A stretch of DNA of 64,000 nucleotides from Onthophagus taurus (lineage: Eukaryota > Arthropoda > Insecta > Coleoptera > Scarabaeidae): assembly GCF_036711975.1 (NCBI RefSeq), contig NC_091976.1, forward strand, positions 4,402,001 through 4,466,000, given 5' to 3'. Made by a program: the position numbers and the translations under genes. Positions 39,989-50,592 of this stretch are shown here, piece by piece (within the stretch, counting starts at the first letter, position 1; each line of letters opens with the position of its first letter). Under the pieces are notes generated by a model. The model did no database searches. It was not told the origin of the DNA and worked only from the letters and a program-made list of their open reading frames with translations.

Positions 39989-40339
39989 TCTTATTCGTTA
40001 ATTATGTTTAATTGAAATTTAAATTTTTAATATATCTATTAACTGTAATTTTTTGTGATTTTCTCTTCCTCCTCCTACCCTCAATCAATCAATAATAATA
40101 ATAATAATAAATAACCTATTTTAAGGTGAGTATTATTTCAATTCAGTCATCGCTCCGCGGGGGATTAACTTCCGCTGATAAGCATACGATCGTTGACGCC
40201 GTCTCCTATTGAGCGTTATCTGAAATTTATGTGCAACCTATTGTAGTATAGATGGCGCTTATGTAATTTTTCTCTCCTCCCAAATATATATTATATATCG
40301 CCACCGTTTTAAATTTCAGTCGACGTTTAGAGTTACGAT

Positions 40340-40657
40340 ATGTCTCAACGCGATTTGATTTTTGCGATACAAGGTTTAAATGCCTTAGGTATAAACGCGG
40401 ACAAACCTAAAGTTCCCATTTCGTCGTTAGAGAAGAATAGGGTGTATCGGGTGATACGTTTCACGCAAGATCCGGAATCGTATCAAGACCTTCTGGCAGA
40501 ATTGGAGCACGTTAGGGTATATATACCGCCCCTTTACGCTGAGAACATTTGGAAAGATATCATCCACGGACAAGAGCGACTCGATTCGATTAGGATTGGA
40601 TTAATCTATGAAGGATATACACCCGCTACCGAACGATTGAGATTTAAAGTTTTGTAA
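40340..40657 (+). CDS. Gene C, small Polinton TIR protein (right copy)
   Basis: 105 aa, identical to 20164-20481. It lies between gene D and the terminal minisatellite and ends 150 bp before it. The ETS/CRE block at the terminus is some 300 bp downstream and points inward, so the promoter is more likely the TATATATTATATAT stretch at about 40285. Confidence 0.75.
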   Translation: MSQRDLIFAIQGLNALGINADKPKVPISSLEKNRVYRVIRFTQDPESYQDLLAELEHVRVYIPPLYAENIWKDIIHGQERLDSIRIGLIYEGYTPATERLRFKVL

Positions 40658-40805
40658 TTAAAGTGCTACACAATGGGTAAATGTTTAAATAGTTTACTAT
40701 CTTTTGTCGCCGAAATTCTCTGCACTTTGATCGATGTTATCACAAGCGCTGTCTGCATATGTTTATCATTTTGGGCATGTTTAATTTAAATTTAAATTTT
40801 TAATA

Positions 40806-40955
40806 GGGCACTAACATAGGGTTGAAGGGGGATGGGGGTTGGAGGGCCCATTAGGGCACTCACATGGGGTTGAAGGGGCCAATAGGGCACTCACATGGGG
40901 TTGAAGGGGGTTGGGGGTTGAAGGGCCAAAAGGGCACTAGCATGGGGTTGAAGAT
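40806..40955. repeat. Minisatellite near the right P2 end
   Basis: About four units of the same family as 19265-19620, in inverse orientation. Confidence 0.88.
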
Positions 40956-40967
40956 GACACCGGAAGT

Positions 40968-41048
40968 GACAAGATACCGGAAGTGACAAGATACCGGAAG
41001 TGGGATGACACCGGAAGTGGGATGACACCGGAAGTGACGTCATGGGGG
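40968..41048. promoter_or_regulatory. Terminal CRE plus ETS-site array (right end of P2)
   Basis: Five ACCGGAAGTG copies, the outermost overlapping TGACGTCA at about 41035-41042. One more ETS site than at the left end, so the array, too, varies in copy number. Confidence 0.6.
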
Positions 41049-41719
41049 ATTAGGGGGATGGGGGATTGATTTCCGGTCCAGAACCGGCATTATCTATCTA
41101 CTTTTAGTGATGAAGATGTTGATAAATTTGAGGTTAAAAGTCCGAACGTAATTCCTAAGGGTTTAGGAGCTGATGTATCAAAATCTCCTTCAACCTCGGC
41201 GTTAATGAAACCTGAAGCAAAATTAGAGCGTATACGCATTGGAAGCTCGTTGAAATTAAAAATTTATATTATGTGTACGGTAAACAGGATTCAATTGATC
41301 TTAGAATGGGTATAAGATACGATTCTAAAACCGATGGATGGAAGATCGGTTCAAAACCTGTTGAATTTACTGACACACACATATTACTTGACGGCGGTAA
41401 ATTAACTGGTGTGAAGTTATCCATAAATCCCAGCAATAAACTTAAAGCATTAATAATTCCGTAACCAATACGATTTGGGTAACCAAATTTCACACACAGG
41501 TCACTCTTACCCTCAAGAACAGCTAACCACCCCCATTTGGTAAAAAAAAAATTTTTCAACCCTCACCCCCGAAAAAGGGATGTTTTCGCCCTGATGGGCA
41601 CCTTCGAATTAAACGAAATTCTACCACATAATAGAACACACTTCTAAGTATTTTTATCAATTTTCAAAACACCGTAAGCCCTAACGGTTTTCGAGAAAAA
41701 AAATCAGTATTATAAACCG

Positions 41720-43385
41720 CGGATGGGACTTTAGGGGTGAATTTGACCCCGTTGAGCACCTTCAAAATTGATGAAATTTTAGGATGATTTAGAGGATGCC
41801 TTTAGCAATTGAAATCAACCATCCAAACACCGTAAGGTATAACGGTTTCCGAGAAAAAAAATGTGTTATTAGACACTATAGGTACACAGCGCGGCGCGGA
41901 CTTTGGGGGTGAATTTGACCCCGTTGGGCACCTTAAAAATTGACGAAATTTTAGGATGATTTAGAGGATGCCTTTAGCGATTGAAATCAACCATCCAAAC
42001 ACCGTAATGTATTACGGTTTCCGAGAAAAAAAATGTGTTATTAGACACTATAGGTATACAGCGCGGCGCGGACTTTGGGGGTGAATTTGACCCCGTTGGG
42101 CACCTCCAAAATTGATGAAATTTTAGGATGATTTAGAGGATGCCTTTAGCGATTTAAATCAACCATCCAAACACCGTAAGGTATAACGGTTTCCGAGAAA
42201 AAAAATTTGTTATTCGACGCTATAAGTATACACCGCGGCGCGGACTTTGGGGGTGAATTTGACCCCGTTGGGCACCTCCAAAATTGATGAAATTTTAGGA
42301 TGATTTAGAGGATGCCTTTAGCGATTTAAATCAACCATCCAAACACCGTAAGGTATAACGGTTTCCGAGAAAAAAAATTTGTTATTCGACGCTATAAGTA
42401 TACACCGCGGCGCGGACTTTGGGGGTGAATTTGACCCCGTTGGGCACCTTCAAAATTGATGAAATTTTAGGATGATTTAGAGGATGCCTTTAGCAATTGA
42501 AATCAACCATCCAAACACCGTAAGGTATAACGGTTTCCGAGAAAAAAAATGTGTTATTAGACACTATAGGTACACAGCGCGGCGCGGACTTTGGGGGTGA
42601 ATTTGACCCCGTTGGGCACCTCCAAAATTGACGAAATTTTAGGATGATTTAGAGGATGCTTTTAGCGATTGAAATCAACCATCCAAACACCGTAATGTAT
42701 TACGGTTTCCGAGAAAAAAAATGTGTTATTAGACACTATAGGTATACAGCGCGGCGCGGACTTTGGGGGTGAATTTGACCCCGCTGGGCACCTCCAAAAT
42801 TGACGAAATTTTAGGATGATTTAGAGGATGCCTTTAGCAATTGATATTAACTATCCAAGCACCATAAGGTATAACGGTTTCCGAGAAAAAAAAATTGTTA
42901 TTAGACACTATAGGTACACAGCGCGGCGCGGACTTTGGGGGTGAATTTGACCCCGTTGGGCACCTCCAAAATTGTTGAAATTTTAGGATGATTTAGAGGA
43001 TGCCTTTAGCGATTGAAATCAACCATCCAAACACCGTAAGGTATTACGGTTTCCGAGAAAAAAAATGTGTTATTAGACACTATAGGTACACAGCGCGGCG
43101 CGGGCTTTGGGGGTGAATTTGACCCCGTTGGGCACCTCCAAAATTGATGAAATTTTAGGATGATTTAGAGGATGCCTTTAGCGATTGAAATCAACCATCC
43201 AAACACCGTAAGGTATTACGGTTTCCGAGAAAAAAAAATGTGTTATTAGACACTATAGGTATACAGCGCGGCGCGGACTTTGTGGGTGAATTTGACCCCG
43301 TTTGGCACCTCCAAAATTGATGAAATTTTAGGATGATTTAGAGGATGCCTTTAGCAATTTAAATCGACCATCCAAACACCGACCA
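41720..43385. repeat. 172-bp tandem array, left arm of the foldback element
   Basis: About nine to ten units, each with GCGCGGCGCGGACTTTGG, TGAATTTGACCCCGTTGGGC, GATGATTTAGAGGATGCC and CGGTTTCCGAGAAAAAAAA. Units differ by a few bases, with blocks of neighbours sharing variants (for instance TTATTCGACGC in two adjacent units), which suggests local unequal exchange. Confidence 0.92.
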
Positions 43386-43820
43386 CGGCTTCAGAGAAAC
43401 AATTTTCGTTATTAAATTGTACACGTATGTAGAGCAGATAGTAGGTGCCTTTAGCGATTTTAATAGATTATGAAAACTGCGAAACTCTTAATATTTCATG
43501 GAAAAAATAAATTTTGTTAAGAAAGGCATTTTGTAGTTTTATGGGCTTTTAGTCGTTACTGGCAAAGGGTAAGAACTCCGCCACGTGCAGTTACAAAAGG
43601 CGCAGGTATTAGGGAAAAAATATGTCCATATTTTTTGCATTATAAGTGCATTCCGGGAAAATAGTTGCCGACTTATTCGGTGTTGTTTTAGAGCGTCATA
43701 CACATTTTTTAAATTTTGCCCGAAAGGTAAGGAGTAAACTTATAATATATAAAGATTCCTCAGCTATTGCAGAGATCAGCTGTTCTAGTTATCTCTTATT
43801 AAAACCAGTGACCAGTGAAG

Positions 43821-44575
43821 ATGTCGACGAAATTACTGTTTTTGGGCGATAGTAATTTTTGCCGAATGCTACGTACTAGAACTAACTACAAAGTATTTGT
43901 TCTAACAGATGTGAAATTAATTCCTACTAATGGTATATATTTTAGGACGACAACCAAAACAGTCAAGCAACGGAAAATATTTCCTCGACTTAGCAGTAGG
44001 CGGTCAAACAATACTAAAACTTTTGCGGCGCGCAAAGTGTATTCCAAAAACATGTTACCCTTGGTTTTGTGGAGATATTGTTGAACGTCATATCGTTATA
44101 ATGATAAGAACTAAAGATATACTCCATAAAACATCACCATCCCAACTGAAGTCCCAATATTCTCACCTCTTCCGCTTCCTTCTTTCCTTAAATCCTAAAG
44201 GAATACAAATTTGCACAATTCCTCCCTGCAAAAACTTCGAGTCTGTGAACGTAAGATATTATAACTTCTCTGTCATGCTATAAATAAATACTCTCCATGC
44301 CTTTATAGGAAATCAATCATTACATTCGACGGTTTTGTGCTGAAAAGCAAATCAATTGTACCGACATTGAAGCAATTGTTAACAGAACCATGATGGAAGG
44401 GTAACAAAACGTAAAAATGTTTCTTTTCTTATGTATTTAATACAAATTTCTACACAGGGATGGCATTTACTTAAATGAACAAGGGTTGGAAACGGTCTGG
44501 AACGCGGTAGCAAGTAATTATAATCATATTCTTAATCCATTACACAATTTAATTATAAGTAAAACAGACCATTAA
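43821..44575 (+). CDS. SGNH-hydrolase-like gene inside the foldback element, spliced
   Basis: Exon pieces: 43821 to about 43892 (MSTKLLFLGDSNF, block I with the GDS serine), about 43946-44250, 44309-44400 and 44458-44575. Introns 44251-44308 (GTAAGA...TATAG) and 44401-44457 (GTAACA...ACAG) keep phase. Later parts read IVIMIRTKDIL, where block III normally has G-x-N-D, then IQICTIPPC, then DGIYLNEQGLETVW, where block V normally has D-x-x-H. So Ser and Asp are kept but the block III Gly and Asn and the block V His are replaced. The join of exons 1 and 2 is one base out of phase. Possibly a binding-only or decaying relative. Confidence 0.6.
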
Positions 44576-44639
44576 TATAATAAATTTCTTTCTCTATCAA
44601 AAGTTTTTTTTCTATCAAAAGTCCACCCTCCAAATAACC

Positions 44640-45335
44640 CCTAAAATTTCATCAATTTTGGAGGTCTAATAACACATTTTTTTTCTCGGAAACCGTAATA
44701 CATTACGGTGTTTGGATGGCTGATTTCAATCGCTAAAGGCATCCTCTAAATCATCCTAAAATTTCATCAATTTTGGAGGTGCCCAACGGGGTCAAATTCA
44801 CCCCCAAAGTCCGCGCCGCGCTGTGTACCTATAGTGTCTAATAACACATTTTTTTTCTCGGAAACCGTAATACCTTACGGTGTTTGGATGGTTGATTTCA
44901 ATCGCTAAAGGCATCCTCTAAATCATCCTAAAATTTCATCAATTTTGGAGGTGCCCAACGGGGTCAAATTCACCCCCAAAGTCCGCGCCGCGCTGTGTAC
45001 CTATAGTGTCTAATAACACATTTTTTTTCTCGGAAACCGTAATACCTTACGGTGTTTGGATGGTTGATTTCAATCGCTAAAGGCATCCTCTAAATCATCC
45101 TAAAATTTCATCAATTTTGGAGGTGCCCAACGGGGTCAAATTCACCCCCAAAGTCCGCGCCGCGCTGTGTACCTATAGTGTCTAATAACACATTTTTTTT
45201 CTCGGAAACCGTTATACCTTACGGTGTTTGGATGGTTGATTTCAATTGCTAAAGGCATCCTCTAAATCATCCTAAAATTTCATCAATTTTGAAGGTGCCC
45301 AACGGGGTCAAATTCACCCCTAAAGTCCCATCCGC
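44640..45335. repeat. 172-bp tandem array, right arm of the foldback element
   Basis: About four units in inverse orientation to 41720-43385. The two arms differ in unit number but not in outer blocks. Confidence 0.92.
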
Positions 45336-46069
45336 GGTTTATAATACTGATTTTTTTTCTCGAAAACCGTTAGGGCTTACGGTGTTTTGAAAATTGATAA
45401 AAATACTTAGAAGTGTGTTCTATTATGTGGTAGAATTTCGTTTAATTCGAAGGTGCCCATCAGGGCGAAAACATCCCTTTTTCGGGGGTGAGGGTTGAAA
45501 AATTTTTTTTTTACCAAATGGGGGTGGTTAGCTGTTCTTGAGGGTAAGAGTGACCTGTGTGTGAAATTTGGTTACCCAAATCGTATTGGTTACGGAATTA
45601 TTAATGTTTTAAGTTTATTGCTGGGATTTATGGATAACTTCACACCAGTGGTAAATTAAATATCCCAACCAGTCCGGGTTTATATGAGCTCATACAATTG
45701 AAGGGGCCTAAAAATTTCACGGAAGAGGATCTTCAGAGGTATAAAGATATCCTAACGTTTACGGGAGCCCGTAAACAGAACTATACCGGGCCTATAGCGA
45801 GTAATCGTTCTGAAAAATATATTAGAATAATTAAACCGCTATTTAACAACGCGGGCGAAACCGCGTGATCAGGACTAGAGGTCAATTCCAATCGGGTTCA
45901 GTATAAATACTGGAATGATGTTAACGAATTGGTAGATTGATTGAGATTGTTGCACGCACCGTATGCGGTCGGAAACAATTCGTACAGAAACGAAATTGCG
46001 TATATTGTAGAGGAGCTTAAAGAAATCAACGTTACCATATAAATTACAGACAGGCGGATATGTATGGAA

Positions 46070-46115
46070 GCGGTGGTGGCGGTGTTGGGGTACTTATGTG
46101 AATTACAATCATTTA
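46070..46115 (+). pseudogene. Start of the older Polinton's fibre-like gene
   Basis: ATG at about 46072 followed by a glycine run (GSGGGGVGV), corresponding to the head of the gene at 28883. It ends after a few codons at a stop; the rest is missing. Confidence 0.4.
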
Positions 46116-46129
46116 ATTTAGTTTTTAGC

Positions 46130-46690
46130 CTTTTTGTTTCCCGTTCACACGAAGAGCAACACCAACCGCACTCCGATCAGTAATTGTTTTAATAGTAGGC
46201 ATTGTAGGCGCTATAGTACGTAACTCTGGCTTAGGTAACATTTTATGAACACATTTACTAGCCCATGCTTAGATTTCAACTCATAAACCTAAATTTTGAC
46301 CCTTACGATTTGTTAAATCCTGTCTAATCTCCATAATTTCCTGGGTTCTTTCATCGAGAGATTCTCTTAAAGATGCAATTTCTTTAGGAATCTAAATTTT
46401 TTAAATTCTCATTGCAAGTTTCTAAATGTTTAAGATCTCTATGAGTTGTAATGGATAATTGAACATATCTTGAAACTAGATCCGTGTTTCGTAATTTATA
46501 TTCTGTTAGATCATTAGTACAATTAGTGCGTTCCACTGTTTCAAATTCATTCGAAGAGTTCGCTATGGACTTTATTGTAGATGTTGTTCCATTATAAGGT
46601 TTTAAAGTCGATGATAATACAGGTTTTGGTGATGAGAGTGAGGAAAAGCGAGCAGAGTCCTCTACATCCAGCAACTCTTCTTGGAGGAAG
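46130..46690 (-). pseudogene. Decayed coiled-coil gene, minus strand
   Basis: A 96-codon stretch at 46674-46384 (Ser/Thr/Asn-rich, then RYVQLSITTHRDLKHLETC) followed, after frame changes, by DERTQEIMEIRQDL and by a tail (CVHKMLPKPEL, then TDRSAVGVALRVNGKQ). It reads like the end of a Polinton accessory gene from a different lineage than P2. No family assigned. Confidence 0.35.
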
Positions 46691-46834
46691 GAAAGCTAAT
46701 TTGAGTCGAAATTGAAGTTGCTAATGAAAAAATTTTCGGTAGCAAACCTCAACTCTCCTGCTTGGAATTAAAAATTGGTGATACTATTTTCCGATAGTAT
46801 CTTTAAAACGATTGGTTAAAGCCAATTTTCTTCT

Positions 46835-47017
46835 TTGTTGGTGGAGCTTGAGAAAAACATTATCTTTCTCCCCGAAAGATATTTACTACAAATTGATGAT
46901 GAATTCAACGAAATGGTGAATTCGAGAGAGTATGATCAAATAAATTTGAAACTAATCGAACGCAAACCTGTGGGAAAATCTAACGCTCTACATGAATTTG
47001 AATTTGTAAAGTGTTAA
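46835..47017 (+). pseudogene. FLP-motif protein fragment
   Basis: Sixty codons reading LVELEKNIIFLPERYLLQID and then SNALHEFEFV, the same pattern as gene D and the exon at 8161. The upstream part is out of frame (about 46770-46830). It belongs to a divergent Polinton together with the PolB fragment just downstream. Confidence 0.6.
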
Positions 47018-47139
47018 GAATGTTTAATACATAAATTAGAGTATGGATTTAATAGAATTTAGTAAATATAGTCGGTTGTAGCAGATAAGGTTGTATGAAT
47101 ATCATATAAATTAAAATTTAATGAATTTGAAGATATAAA

Positions 47140-48115
47140 AAACCACGATGGAATTTTTAACTACCGAAACCGTTAAAACTACGAGGAATTTATTGAATAT
47201 TTCCAGAACTGAAGAGAAACTTAAAATACTACAAAAATTAAATAAAACAAATATTCGATTAGTAACTAAATTTACGTACATCTAATGGGGGAATAAGAGA
47301 CAAGAGACGTTATCAATCAATCTTATGCGATATAGCAAATAGGTTTAAAAATTCAAAAATCATTGGCGGTAGCGAGAGATATTAAAAGCGGGAAAGGATT
47401 TTGTAGAAAAAGAAGTGATCGTATTCAATGGAGAGATGTAGCTTCCGCATTTCAGTCCCGTATAAGAACAGGTGCTATTCTTAATATAGTGCATAAAGAC
47501 CCTAGAGCGTTTTTAAAAGATTGTATTCCTCTCATCCAGTCCAGAGTGCGAAACGCGTTAAAACAAAATATGATTGGTTAAAAAACTGAAAAAGAAGATA
47601 TCAAATATTTGAATACCATCAATTTCTAATATTACACTCATCTTCCATTAAATCGTTATTAATGAATCTTATTGAAGCTATAATTAATCAAGTAAGTCGT
47701 TTGCATGATTTCTTAGGCACTTATTTATTATATTTTTATTTTATGTTTTATAGATGGGAGAATTTGCGGAACGCAACTCTGGCATTCGTTTCCAGCAACT
47801 ACTTATTGGTTTGCATCAATAAATTTTCACCGCTGCAAGGAGGCACTTACATTTCGCTACCTTCCAATTTGTCGAGAAATAAAAAAGGTGCTATCCTCAA
47901 CATTCGTAATTATAACAACCTCTGTTTTTTGTATTGTATATTGGCTGTTATGCACAACATTTATTCATGTGAATTCGCTTCTTTAATATCGAAGAAATTT
48001 TTAATTTAAACGGAATTCAATTTCCTATTGGTCTATCCGACATAAGTAAATTCGAAAAACTAAATCTTTCAATATCAGTTAATGTTTACGGATTCAATAG
48101 TGATTGAGAGATTGA
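47140..48115 (+). pseudogene. PolB: Polinton PolB N-terminal fragment (divergent lineage)
   Basis: Begins near 47144 (MEFLTTETVKTTRN). A stop and a frame change follow, then 47350-47581 reads KSGKGFCRKRSDRIQWRDV and SRIRTGAILNIVHKDPRAFL. After an intron-like gap ending TTTATAG at about 47753 it reads TYISLPSNL and KGAILNIRNYNNLCFLYCI, then GIQFPIGLSDISKFEK. The last phrases parallel the N-terminal region of the P3 polymerase (SSYIRLSQV, ACVNIKNYEDDACLAWCL). The exonuclease and polymerase domains are absent. Confidence 0.7.
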
Positions 48116-48229
48116 GATTGATCATTTTAATTTATTATGTTTAGAAAGTAATGGTACTGTTTAATACTTGATTTATCTCCGTTGTTGCACAATTGTTGAA
48201 CAAAAAAAATTTAAAATTTAAAAATTTTA

Positions 48230-48822
48230 AAGCATTGACGGACCGTTGTTGGTTAAGGGATACAATTTGGATAGCATGGACCACATTAGTAGGGGTGGTG
48301 GTATGTTTTGACACCACGTTTTTTCTCAAGTTAGTAAATATGTTAAAGATGTCAAGCGGATGTTATGTGATGCTCTTGTTTTGTCTCAATTTAATTACAT
48401 GGTTTCTGTATATCATCCAGCCTTGACTGCTTTTGATTCAAATAGAATCCAAAACATTCAAAACTGCATGTCTACATTTTATTTATGGCATACGAAAACA
48501 TGATAAGATTTCTCATAAGTTAGTTGACGCTGGATGATTGTCGATGAGGAACAGAAGAGTGCTTCAGCCATTGGTGGTTTATCATAAACTAATGTTGAGC
48601 AAGACTCCAAGTTATTTATATAGGAAGATTAATTTTAGATATAACTTTCATGATCAATTGACTAGGTTTTTTTTTTTATTTTTCCACCTGACCATCGCAC
48701 GGGTTTGTTTGAGAGATCTTTCTCATACCATATTTACAAATTCTATAATCTTATTTCGATGGCTGATAAGAAATTAAGTTTATCGGAATTCTAATTCCAT
48801 CCTATTATTGAATGAATGAATG
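48230..48822 (+). mobile_element. Non-LTR retrotransposon 3' fragment (reverse transcriptase end)
   Basis: Scattered frames read VKRMLCDALVLSQFNY, then SNRIQNIQN, then MSMRNRRVLQPLVVYHKLM and SYLYRKINFRYNFHDQLTR, and ADKKLSLSEF. This is the C-terminal part of a Jockey/CR1-type reverse transcriptase. A short (TGAA)n run at about 48807-48820 may be its 3' tail. Several stops; 5'-truncated as usual for these elements. Confidence 0.75.
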
Positions 48823-48859
48823 CGAGGTAGGTAGGTATCAAGGTTTATACAACCTTGGG

Positions 48860-49206
48860 CTACACGGTGAAAGCTTGTATTAGTGATTGTGGTGGAAGTA
48901 ATGTTCAATTATAGAGAGATCTTGGTGTAACATATGAACATACTTATATAAAACACCAAATTATTGGGAGTAATATATATTTTTTTCCTGATGCTCCACA
49001 TCTGCTAATATTAATTCAAAATTGGCAACCATTTGAACAACTGATTCAAACAAATGATTTAGAAATAAGCAGTAATTTCAAATTAAATGAAAATCATGTA
49101 CGGTGGTGTCAAAGATACGAAACACAAAATGTTGCTTTGGCAGCTCAACTGCTATCATATACTACTGCGGTGGCGTTAAGAAAATATAGCTCAGTAGATA
49201 AATAAT
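48860..49206 (+). pseudogene. P-element transposase fragment (THAP9-like)
   Basis: Frame reading VKACISDCGGSNVQL, stop TAG at a Trp position, then RDLGVTYEH and NIYFFPDAPHLLILIQNW, a hallmark of P-element/THAP9 transposases, then AAQLLSYTTAVALRKY. Polinton P3 starts inside this reading at 49193, so the rest, if any, lies beyond the window. Confidence 0.75.
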
Positions 49207-49250
49207 GAGAGTTCTGGAGCGGAAGTCAATCCCCCATCCCCCTAATCCCC

Positions 49251-49320
49251 CATGACGTCACTTCCGGTGTGATGACATCACTTCCGGTGTCATCCCACTT
49301 CCGGTATCTTGTCACTTCCG
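49251..49320. promoter_or_regulatory. Terminal CRE plus ETS-site array of P3
   Basis: TGACGTCA at about 49254-49261 overlapping CACTTCCGG, then TCACTTCCGGT, CCACTTCCGGT and a last site changed to CACTTCCGAT. Same order as in P2, so it is a conserved part of the element end. Confidence 0.6.
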
Positions 49321-49329
49321 ATGTCATCT

Positions 49330-49525
49330 TCAACCCCATGTTAGTGTCCTAATGGTCCCTTCAACCCCTTCACCCCCTCTTAGTGCCCTATTGGCCTCCT
49401 TCAACCCCATCACCCCCTTCAACCCCATATTAGTGCCCTATTGGCCTCCTTCAACCCCATCACCCCCTTCAACCCCATGCTAGCGCCCTAATGGCTCCCT
49501 ACTACCCCGCTTCAACCCCAAGCAT
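49330..49525. repeat. Minisatellite near the P3 end
   Basis: About five units like 19265-19620, running into the 3' end of gene C, whose last codons they replace. Confidence 0.88.
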
Positions 49526-49797
49526 TCATAGATTAATCCAAGCTTAATCGAATCGAGTTGCTCTTGTCCGTGTATGATATCTTTCCAAATGCGATCAGCG
49601 TAAAGGGGTGGTAAATATACCCTAACGCGCTCCAATTCTGCCAGAAGGTCTTGATACGAATCTGGGTCTTGCGTGAAACGTATCACCCGATACACCCTAT
49701 TCTTCTCTAACGAAGAAATTGGAACTTTAGGTTTGTTCGCGCTTATACTTAAGGCATTTAAACCTTGTATCGCAACAATCAAATCGCGTTGGGACAT
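49480..49797 (-). CDS. Gene C of P3, altered C-terminus
   Basis: Matches the 105-aa gene C up to about codon 92 (SIKLGLIYE), then reads into the minisatellite and stops by chance at the same length. In P2 the end is YTPATERLRFKVL. Likely reduced or lost function. Confidence 0.6.
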   Translation of the reverse strand: MSQRDLIVAIQGLNALSISANKPKVPISSLEKNRVYRVIRFTQDPDSYQDLLAELERVRVYLPPLYADRIWKDIIHGQEQLDSIKLGLIYECLGLKRGSREPLGR

Positions 49798-50111
49798 ATC
49801 GTAACGCTAGACGTCGACTGAAATATAAAACGGTGGCGATACATAATATATATTTGGGAGGAGATACAAATTACATAAGCGCCATCTATATTACAATAGG
49901 TCGCACATAAATTTCAGATAACGCTCAATGGGAGACGACGTCGACGATCGTATACTTATCAGCGGAAGTTAATCCCCCGCGGAGCGATGACTTAAAATAT
50001 GTTCTTTATTATTATTGATTGAGGGTAGGAGGAAGAGAAAATCACAAAAAATTAAAGTTAATACATATATTAAAAATTTAAATTTCAATTAAACATAATT
50101 AACGGATAAGA

Positions 50112-50592
50112 TTAGTCTGTACCGTTCACGACATCGGTCGCTAAATTGTAATAGAAACCGCCTTGGTTACGTTCATGAAGAGGGGCCCGTGCTGCCCTAT
50201 GATATCGTCTGCTGACGGGTGTGGACACTTCCGGAACAGTATGGGCCACCACCAAATTTTCAGCGACGTCCGCTACCGGAGAAGGAATCGTATAAATTTT
50301 CTGATCGAATCGGATTAAATTCACAGGATTCTGTTTCCCGAAATCCCCTCTTTCCGAGATATACTAAAGACATCCTATCGAGGGACCGTAACTCTTCATC
50401 AGTTATAGCTTCGGCAATTCTCAACGGTAAATATACCGCAAAACCATCTTCCAACTCAACAATAACGGAGGGCCATTTGTTCGATGCGATTCTTTTAGCT
50501 CTCACAATCGGGTAAAGATGATCGATTTGTAGCGAAGAAAGCGAACGTTTCAATGGGAAAACGTATGAACCCAAAAGATTTAGACGAGACAT
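50112..50592 (-). pseudogene. Gene D of P3, frameshifted
   Basis: Opens like the P2 gene (MSRLNLLGSYVF; VYLPLRIAEAITDEEL; MSLVYLGKR). One extra C in the ATCCCC run at about 50342-50346 shifts the frame. The remaining tail is open in the next frame at 50324-50112. The rest is over 90 percent like P2 by eye. Confidence 0.85.

Larger units (their letters stand above)
19131..41102. mobile_element. Polinton (Maverick) P2, complete ends
   Basis: 21972 bp including Harbinger H2. The ends are AGTAGATAGT...(19131) and ...CTATCTACT (41102), an AG/CT terminus as in Polintons. The 6-bp TSD TTTAGT lies at 19125-19130 and 41103-41108. It encodes integrase, packaging ATPase, protease, minor and major capsid proteins, a fibre-like protein, a phospholipase A2 protein and a metalloproteinase, but no DNA polymerase B. 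Virion genes appear intact, so particles could in principle form if polymerase came from another copy. That is inference. Confidence 0.96.
37041..41102. repeat. P2 right TIR (4062 bp)
   Basis: The inverse of the left arm, with no visible difference in the parts I compared codon by codon (genes A-B, D, C and the integrase tail). It lacks Harbinger H2, the SINE and the extra duplicated stretch. Such gene-bearing TIRs are far longer than the few hundred bases usual for Polintons. Confidence 0.93.
41405..45649. mobile_element. Foldback-type element with 172-bp repeat arms
   Basis: 4245 bp. The ends are ACTGGTGTGAAG at 41405 and its inverse ending at 45649. The 9-bp TSD GGTAAATTA is at 41396-41404 and 45650-45658, and the interrupted DUF8207-type frame is continuous without the insert. 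The arms are inverted copies of each other: a unique outer block of about 310 bp, then tandem units. Long inverted arms made of subrepeats plus a 9-bp TSD are the features of Drosophila FB elements and Mutator-like elements. No transposase is present. Confidence 0.9.
19037..46040 (+). pseudogene. DUF8207-type gene of the older Polinton, split by P2 and by the foldback element
   Basis: Three pieces of one gene: 19037-19130, 41109-41404 and 45659-46040. They match the intact gene at 28899-29885 in order (KVKGEIKEIKF; DEDVDKFEVKSP; WKIGSKPVEFTD; YELIQLKGPKNFTEEDL; EIAYIVEELKEIN). P2 separates pieces 1 and 2 with TSD TTTAGT, and the foldback element separates pieces 2 and 3 with TSD GGTAAATTA. 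The frame is continuous across both if one TSD copy is kept. Independent decay is seen in piece 3: TGA near 45867 and TGA near 45937. The gene was already a pseudogene or decayed alongside the insertions. Confidence 0.9.

Noticed and set aside
43646-43852. 68-aa ORF before the SGNH-like gene
   Set aside because: Overlaps the better start at 43821 in another frame and shows no motif.
41720-45335. CRISPR-like array
   Set aside because: Units of 172 bp are contiguous with no unique spacers and lie in inverted arms of a eukaryotic foldback element.
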